From Burkholderiales bacterium (lineage in GTDB: Bacteria; Pseudomonadota; Gammaproteobacteria; Burkholderiales; SG8-39), in assembly GCA_919902965.1 (NCBI GenBank), contig CAKKSJ010000498.1, positions 1 through 7,429 on the forward strand: 7,429 bases of DNA, read 5' to 3'. Below the pieces are notes generated by a model. It was not told the origin of the DNA, made no database searches, and saw nothing but the letters and a program-made list of their open reading frames with translations. Positions 3,558 to 7,429 of this stretch are shown one piece after another (positions within the stretch are counted from its first letter, which is position 1; the number at the start of each line of letters is the position of its first letter). The translations under genes and the position numbers were made by a program.

Positions 3558-5429
3558 TCAACTCCTGGCGGATTTCTTCGCGCCGCCCCAAGCATTGAGC
3601 GCCCGCAACAGGGGCCGTTTCTTGGACTGATGCGCCTGCATCCGGCGCAGGATATCGTCCAGTGTCCGCATCGCCTCGGTAATGTGCGGCCCCTTGTTCA
3701 GCATGACGCATTCCGCCCGTTCCCCCATTGCCGCGTCGGTAATTTCCGCGCGGGATGGCAGTCCGGTCTTGGCCAGCGTTTCCAGCACCTGCGTCGCCCA
3801 GATCACCGGCATATGCGCCGCCTCGGCTGCCCAGAGAATCTCCTCCTGCACTTCCGCCAGTCGTTCGTAACCGCATTCCACGGCCAGATCGCCGCGGGCA
3901 ATCATGACCCCGGCCGCCTTGCTGGCCATCGCGCAGAACAGCAACTCAGGCAGATTCTCGAAACTGCGGCGGGTTTCGATCTTGAGCACTATGCCCAGGT
4001 CCGTCGCGCCGAGGTCGACCAGACTGGCGCGCAGCGTGTCGACGTCCCTGGCCCCTTGTACATAGGACAAGCCCACCAGATCGGCCAGCTTGGCAACGAT
4101 CTTCAAGTCCGCGATGTCCTTTTCGCTCAATGCCGGCAAATCGAGCAGGCTGTCCGGCAGGTTGATGCCTTTGTCGCTGGCCAGTTTTTCGCCAAAATCG
4201 CGGGCCTGGGTGATTTCGACTTCCAGCCTGTCCTCTTCGATGCGGCGGATCACGCCGCCGATGCGACCGTCGTCGAACCAGATCCTCTCCCCAATGCACA
4301 CCTGCTCAAAAATCTCAGGCAAGGTACAGGCCACCATGGACGCCGGGCGCTGTTTTTTTCCCTTTCCCAAGCGCGTCGCTTGACCGATGCCGCTGCGGGT
4401 CAAATACAGGGTGTCGCCGCGCTCAAGATGCAGTTGGCCCTCTTTGCTAGGCAGGTCGGCCAGGGGGCTGGTGGGCATTCCGAGCCCCTTGCGCCGCAGT
4501 TTGAGCCGCGTTTCCGGCACCAGGTAGGCGGTTTGAGCGCACTCGGCCAGCGCCCCTTCTTCGTCCCGGCGAACCACCAGCAGGCTGCGCTCGGCGCCGC
4601 GTGCGTCGCTAAGATCGACACGATCGCCCGCCCTTAACTGATCCAACCAATCCGCATCGACCCCGGCGTGCACGGCTGCGCCTGCCACCGAGCTTGTCGC
4701 TCCCGCCAGCCGCAGGCCGACACGGGCGGGAACCAGCACGCGGCCGAGTGCATCGCGCTGCGGCCGCAGCTTGAGCAGCGCGGGTCCGGCGGCAATCGGA
4801 CCGGTGCGCAACTTGGGCCCGCCCAGATCCATCAGAATTTTGACTTGCCGGCCCACTGCTTTGGCTGCACGGCGAACGTGTGCGGCCATCGCCTTCCACT
4901 GCTCAGGCCCGTCGTGAGCGCAATTGATGCGGGCGATATCCATGCCGGATACGATCAATCGCCGCACCAGACCGAAATCTCCGGCGGCTTCCGATGGCAG
5001 GGTGACCATGATACGAACCGCCCTCCCCGCGGGTGGCGTCCCCAGCAGGTCGCTGGTATGGCGTTCCAACAGCTTTTGGCTGCTCTGGATTCCGGCCGGT
5101 TCCTCCTCGGAGTGCGGTTGCCAGGTCTGCCCGGTCAATCGATGCAGGATACCAAGCACCTTGTCCAGATTGGCAAGGACATGCGATTCGGCACGCCCCA
5201 GGGAGGACAGGCCGATCCGGGCGAGTTGTTCCTGCAGCGGGCGCCGGTCGCTCCGGCGAAGAGCCAGATAATGCGCGAGATTGCGCGCGCTTGCCTTGTA
5301 GCCGGGGTCGACACTCCCCAGCCAAGCGGCCAGGTTCGCTTCATTTTCCAGCATGCTCGCGCGCAGAGACCACAACTGGTCGATGAGGGCTTTGCACACC
5401 CCTGCGTCCCAGGTATCGACGACTTGCAT
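3558..5429 (-). CDS. Pyruvate-kinase-like protein, long form without C-terminal domain
   Basis: A 623-residue relative of pyruvate kinase (phosphoenolpyruvate + ADP to pyruvate + ATP); E. coli PykF has 470. Residues 1-135 are a helical extension containing ARNLAHYLALRR (48-59) and GLSSLGRAE (73-81). The barrel starts near 138 and keeps R167 and N169 (ARIN), H172, D201, R208, the catalytic lysine K483 with E485 (KIE), the metal ligand D514 (ARGDL) and T546 (ATQ). S36 of PykF is A171 here. The segment DLGGPKLRTG (201-210) has Leu and Lys where potassium-dependent enzymes have Thr and Glu. Residues 211-425 replace a B domain of about 95 residues and look doubled: AGDRVDLSDARG (267-278) and IGERIWFDDGRIGG (379-392). 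The protein ends soon after the barrel, so the allosteric C-domain is missing. VMLNKG (575-580) replaces VMLSGE. ATG 5429 (weak AAGAAG upstream) avoids overlap with the preceding gene. Activity as pyruvate kinase is likely but unproven. Confidence 0.85.
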   Translation of the reverse strand: MQVVDTWDAGVCKALIDQLWSLRASMLENEANLAAWLGSVDPGYKASARNLAHYLALRRSDRRPLQEQLARIGLSSLGRAESHVLANLDKVLGILHRLTGQTWQPHSEEEPAGIQSSQKLLERHTSDLLGTPPAGRAVRIMVTLPSEAAGDFGLVRRLIVSGMDIARINCAHDGPEQWKAMAAHVRRAAKAVGRQVKILMDLGGPKLRTGPIAAGPALLKLRPQRDALGRVLVPARVGLRLAGATSSVAGAAVHAGVDADWLDQLRAGDRVDLSDARGAERSLLVVRRDEEGALAECAQTAYLVPETRLKLRRKGLGMPTSPLADLPSKEGQLHLERGDTLYLTRSGIGQATRLGKGKKQRPASMVACTLPEIFEQVCIGERIWFDDGRIGGVIRRIEEDRLEVEITQARDFGEKLASDKGINLPDSLLDLPALSEKDIADLKIVAKLADLVGLSYVQGARDVDTLRASLVDLGATDLGIVLKIETRRSFENLPELLFCAMASKAAGVMIARGDLAVECGYERLAEVQEEILWAAEAAHMPVIWATQVLETLAKTGLPSRAEITDAAMGERAECVMLNKGPHITEAMRTLDDILRRMQAHQSKKRPLLRALNAWGGAKKSARS

Positions 5430-5518
5430 TTGCTTCTTCTTACGCACTCTATACCCCGTACCCCGCGACGGTCTTGCTCCGCGTCCCTTTGACCCATCGC
5501 CCGCTGCCGCAATCGCGC

Positions 5519-6022
5519 TTAGAATTCCAGACTCTCCCGGATCGCGGCAATTCCCGCCTTGGCGCAAAGCTCATCCGCCTCCCCGCCCGGGGCGCCGGAT
5601 ACGCCGATCGCGCCCAGCATCTGGCCACCGCCCTCGATGATCATGCCGCCGCCAATGATCACGGCGCGCGGCAGGCTGCGCAGGCCGCTTTGCGGCTTTC
5701 CCGGCTGCGTCAGTTCCACCAACGCGCTGGTATTGCTGCGAAAACTCACCGCGGTCCAGGCCTTGCCGCCTGCGGTGCGCGGCGTATGCGGCCCGGCGTA
5801 GCGATCGCGCAGCAGCACCTGCACCACGCCGCTGCGATCCACCACCGCAACGGCGGCCTGCCAGCCGCTGTCGCGGCATTTTTTCAAGGCCGCCTGCGCC
5901 GCTACGAGCGCGGTATCTACTGTCATATTGCGCGTGGCAAAGGTCGCGTCGCCCTGCGCCATGACGATAGCCGGGAATGCCAGCAAGGCCGCGCACACCA
6001 TCAAACCCGCTCCTGTTCTCAT
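5519..6022 (-). CDS. Secreted GlcG/HbpS-type protein
   Basis: A 167-residue protein with a signal peptide: MRTG start, hydrophobic core about 7-21, and probable signal peptidase I cleavage after VMA at residue 22. The rest (about 31-165) matches the GlcG/HbpS domain, with AVAVVDRSGVVQVLLRD (57-73), a GGK at 85-87, GGGMIIEGGGQMLGAIGVSG (124-143) and the D150-x2-C-A-x-A-G ending. In Streptomyces HbpS binds heme and senses redox stress; in enterobacteria GlcG sits in the glycolate operon; most proteobacterial periplasmic members have no proven role. ATG 6022 is set by GAGGAG six bases upstream and by the signal peptide; the frame is open back to 6058. The gene lies 102 bases after the polyphosphate:AMP phosphotransferase and 89 bases before the pyruvate-kinase-like gene, so the three may be one transcript, but the gaps also leave room for separate promoters. 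Confidence 0.88.
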   Translation of the reverse strand: MRTGAGLMVCAALLAFPAIVMAQGDATFATRNMTVDTALVAAQAALKKCRDSGWQAAVAVVDRSGVVQVLLRDRYAGPHTPRTAGGKAWTAVSFRSNTSALVELTQPGKPQSGLRSLPRAVIIGGGMIIEGGGQMLGAIGVSGAPGGEADELCAKAGIAAIRESLEF

Positions 6023-6028
6023 CTCACT

Positions 6029-6033
6029 CTCCT
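6029..6033 (-). promoter_or_regulatory. Ribosome binding site of the GlcG/HbpS-type gene
   Basis: AGGAG, within a GAGGAGAG run on the minus strand, lies six bases upstream of ATG 6022. It decides for this start over the longer frame from 6058 and leaves a regular signal peptide at the N terminus. Confidence 0.75.
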
Positions 6034-6124
6034 CATGGTCTGCCAGCGCGCCGGCCACACAGCGGCGACACCAGCAGGGTATTTGTTTACGCTACGATGC
6101 GACGCTAAAGTTCCCGGCCAGCTT

Positions 6125-7429
6125 TCAAAGCGCAGCCTGCATGCGCGCAACAATGGTCTTGAGGATTTTGATGCGAGCGAAGTATTTATCCTCGGCTTCG
6201 ACCACGGTCCAGGGCGCGATCTCGGTGCTGGTGCGATCGATCATATCGCACACCGCCTGCTCGTATTCGCCCCATTTCTTGCGGTTGCGCCAGTCCTCCT
6301 CGGTGATCTTGAAGCGCTTGAAGCTGGTCTTCTGCCGCAGCGTAAAGCGCTTGAGCTGTTCCTCCGCGGTGATCTGCAGCCAGAATTTGCACACGATCGC
6401 GCCGCCGCACACCAGCTGCTCCTCGAAGTCGTTGATCTCGCTGTAAGCGCGCATCCAGTCGGCGACGCCGCAGAAGCCCTCGACGCGTTCCACCAGCACG
6501 CGCCCATACCAGGAGCGGTCAAAAATGCTGATGCGCCCGCGCCGCGGCGCATGGCGCCAGAAGCGCCACAGGTAGGGCTGCGCGCGCTCTTCCTCGGTCG
6601 GTGCGGCGACCGGCACCACCTGGAAATGGCGCGCGTCGATGGCGCCCGTGATGCGCCGGATCGCCCCGCCCTTGCCGGCTGCGTCCGAGCCCTCGAACAG
6701 CAGGACCAGTGAGTGCTTCTTGAAATACTTGCTGTTGCGTGACAGCAGATTCAGCCGCCCCTGCCATTTCTCCAGCTGCGTTTCGTACTTTTCCTTGGCG
6801 AGCCTCTGCGTCATGTCCAGATTGCGCAGCAGCCCAAGGTTGTCCATTTCCGGCAGCGGCGGCACCTGCACGCGGCGCTCCTTGTAGCTCGCCTTCTCCA
6901 GCCGCTTTTTCATGGCATCGAGCAGCATCTTGCCTGCGGTGAGGCTGCGATAGCGCGTGTCCGCTCCCTCGATCACCGTCCAGGGCGCGTTGGCGTTGCT
7001 GGTTTCGCGCAGCGCGCGCTCCGACACCTTGCGGAAGGCGTCGTACATCTTGAAGCGTTCCCAGTCGAGCTTGGTCACGCGCCAGCGCGTCAGCGGATCT
7101 TTCTCCAGCTCCTGCATGCGCATTTTCTGCTGCTTCTTGGAGAGGTGAAACCAGAACTTCAGCAGCAATACGCCTTCGTCGCAGAGCATTTTCTCGAAGC
7201 GCACGATCTCCTCGAGATTTCCCGTCAATGCGGCGTCCTCCGACTTGCCCAGCGCCCGGTTCAGTATCGGGTAGGTGTACCAGGAACCGAACATGATCCC
7301 GATCTTGCCCTTGGGCGGCAGCTCGCGCCAGAAGCGCCACATGCGCGGCCGCTCCGTCTCTTCGTCCGAAGCATCGCCAAACGCGCGCGTCTGGATGTGG
7401 CGCGGGTCCATCCATTCGTTGAGCAGGTT
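6125..7429 (-). CDS. pap: Polyphosphate:AMP phosphotransferase, two-domain PPK2 (5' end outside window)
   Basis: The 434 visible residues are a tandem PPK2 protein of the polyphosphate:AMP phosphotransferase type (class II, like P. aeruginosa PA3455, about 500 residues), which makes ADP from AMP with polyphosphate as donor in the cytoplasm. Counting from the codon at 7429, the first domain enters at NLLNEWMDPRHIQT, so its own P-loop lies outside; it has WRFWRELPPKGKIGIMFGSWY (about 31-51). The second domain is complete: Walker A GSDAAGKGG at 247-255, IFDRSWYGR with D304 and R305, and a basic lid rich in K and R (about 354-386). In the first domain the DRSWY of the active site is FGSWY, so the second is probably the catalytic one, as in the family. 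Of its N terminus perhaps 60-70 residues are missing. It is followed on the same strand by the GlcG/HbpS-type gene. No promoter can be judged, because the 5' end is outside. Confidence 0.93.
   Translation of the reverse strand, partial: NLLNEWMDPRHIQTRAFGDASDEETERPRMWRFWRELPPKGKIGIMFGSWYTYPILNRALGKSEDAALTGNLEEIVRFEKMLCDEGVLLLKFWFHLSKKQQKMRMQELEKDPLTRWRVTKLDWERFKMYDAFRKVSERALRETSNANAPWTVIEGADTRYRSLTAGKMLLDAMKKRLEKASYKERRVQVPPLPEMDNLGLLRNLDMTQRLAKEKYETQLEKWQGRLNLLSRNSKYFKKHSLVLLFEGSDAAGKGGAIRRITGAIDARHFQVVPVAAPTEEERAQPYLWRFWRHAPRRGRISIFDRSWYGRVLVERVEGFCGVADWMRAYSEINDFEEQLVCGGAIVCKFWLQITAEEQLKRFTLRQKTSFKRFKITEEDWRNRKKWGEYEQAVCDMIDRTSTEIAPWTVVEAEDKYFARIKILKTIVARMQAAL

Noticed and set aside
3541..3560. 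Bidirectional terminator between the convergent ykgJ-type and pyruvate-kinase-like genes
   Set aside because: Only 15 bases lie between the stops and no hairpin with a T-run was found there or just beyond.
3630..4637. 335-codon plus-strand frame
   Set aside because: Antisense of the pyruvate-kinase-like gene; GC-rich codon structure on one strand opens long frames on the other, and the translation shows no domain.
5445..5476. TATAGA at 5448-5453 as a promoter of the pyruvate-kinase-like gene
   Set aside because: No -35 match at the right distance (CAAGAC there), and transcription would begin only about a dozen bases before the ATG.
5430..5567. N-terminal extension of the pyruvate-kinase-like protein up to 5567
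   Set aside because: It would overlap the end of the GlcG/HbpS-type gene and translates to a low-complexity basic sequence; ATG 5429 is the simpler start.
5474..6712. 412-codon plus-strand frame
   Set aside because: It crosses antisense to three genes with clear families on the minus strand, so it cannot be real alongside them; no motif is visible in it.
6519..7415. 298-codon minus-strand frame
   Set aside because: It is the shifted frame of the polyphosphate:AMP phosphotransferase; rich in Ala, Arg and Gly without any motif.
1..7429. CRISPR arrays, tRNA or rRNA genes, transposon ends, prophage genes
   Set aside because: No regularly spaced long repeats, cloverleaf-like sequence, transposase or phage-type protein was seen on either strand.

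Overview
The window looks like chromosomal DNA of a high-GC Gram-negative bacterium, most likely a betaproteobacterium or a close relative. This rests on GC-rich codon use, a DUF3562-type small protein, PilZ, a two-domain polyphosphate:AMP phosphotransferase and a short DgkA. No RNA gene, CRISPR array, insertion sequence or phage gene was recognised. The taxonomic call is inference from gene content, not from a marker gene.

Layout. Positions 1-2570 are read on the minus strand. In transcription order they hold dgkA (diacylglycerol kinase, 2570 to 2202), a GT4 glycosyltransferase (2133 to 910), a PAP2-family lipid phosphatase (898 to 368) and, after a 171-base gap, the N-terminal part of a PilZ-domain protein that leaves the window at position 1. 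Positions 2571-2998 are a divergent intergenic region. It holds three Pho-box units in perfect 11-bp register pointing at dgkA (2689-2717), two palindromes, and a likely promoter for the plus-strand pair. That pair is a DUF3562-type small protein (2999-3238) and a YkgJ-type CxxCxxCC protein (3255-3542). Positions 3558-7429 are minus strand again: a polyphosphate:AMP phosphotransferase (5' end outside the window), a secreted GlcG/HbpS-type protein, and a 623-residue pyruvate-kinase-like protein that converges on the YkgJ gene.

How the genes may work together. The dgkA-GT4-PAP2 set looks like a small membrane-lipid module. PAP2 can release diacylglycerol or dephosphorylate a prenyl or lipid phosphate, GT4 can glycosylate a lipid acceptor, and DgkA returns diacylglycerol to phosphatidate. 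The Pho box in front of it suggests PhoB control, so that membrane glycolipids may replace phospholipids when phosphate is scarce. At the other end, the polyphosphate enzyme and the pyruvate-kinase-like protein both concern phosphoryl transfer to nucleotides, but no Pho site was seen for them here.

Most striking points: the triple Pho box, a weaker Pho-like array between dgkA and the GT4 gene, and the pyruvate-kinase-like protein. The latter has an N-terminal extension, an apparently doubled B domain, a residue signature of potassium-independent enzymes and no C-terminal regulatory domain.
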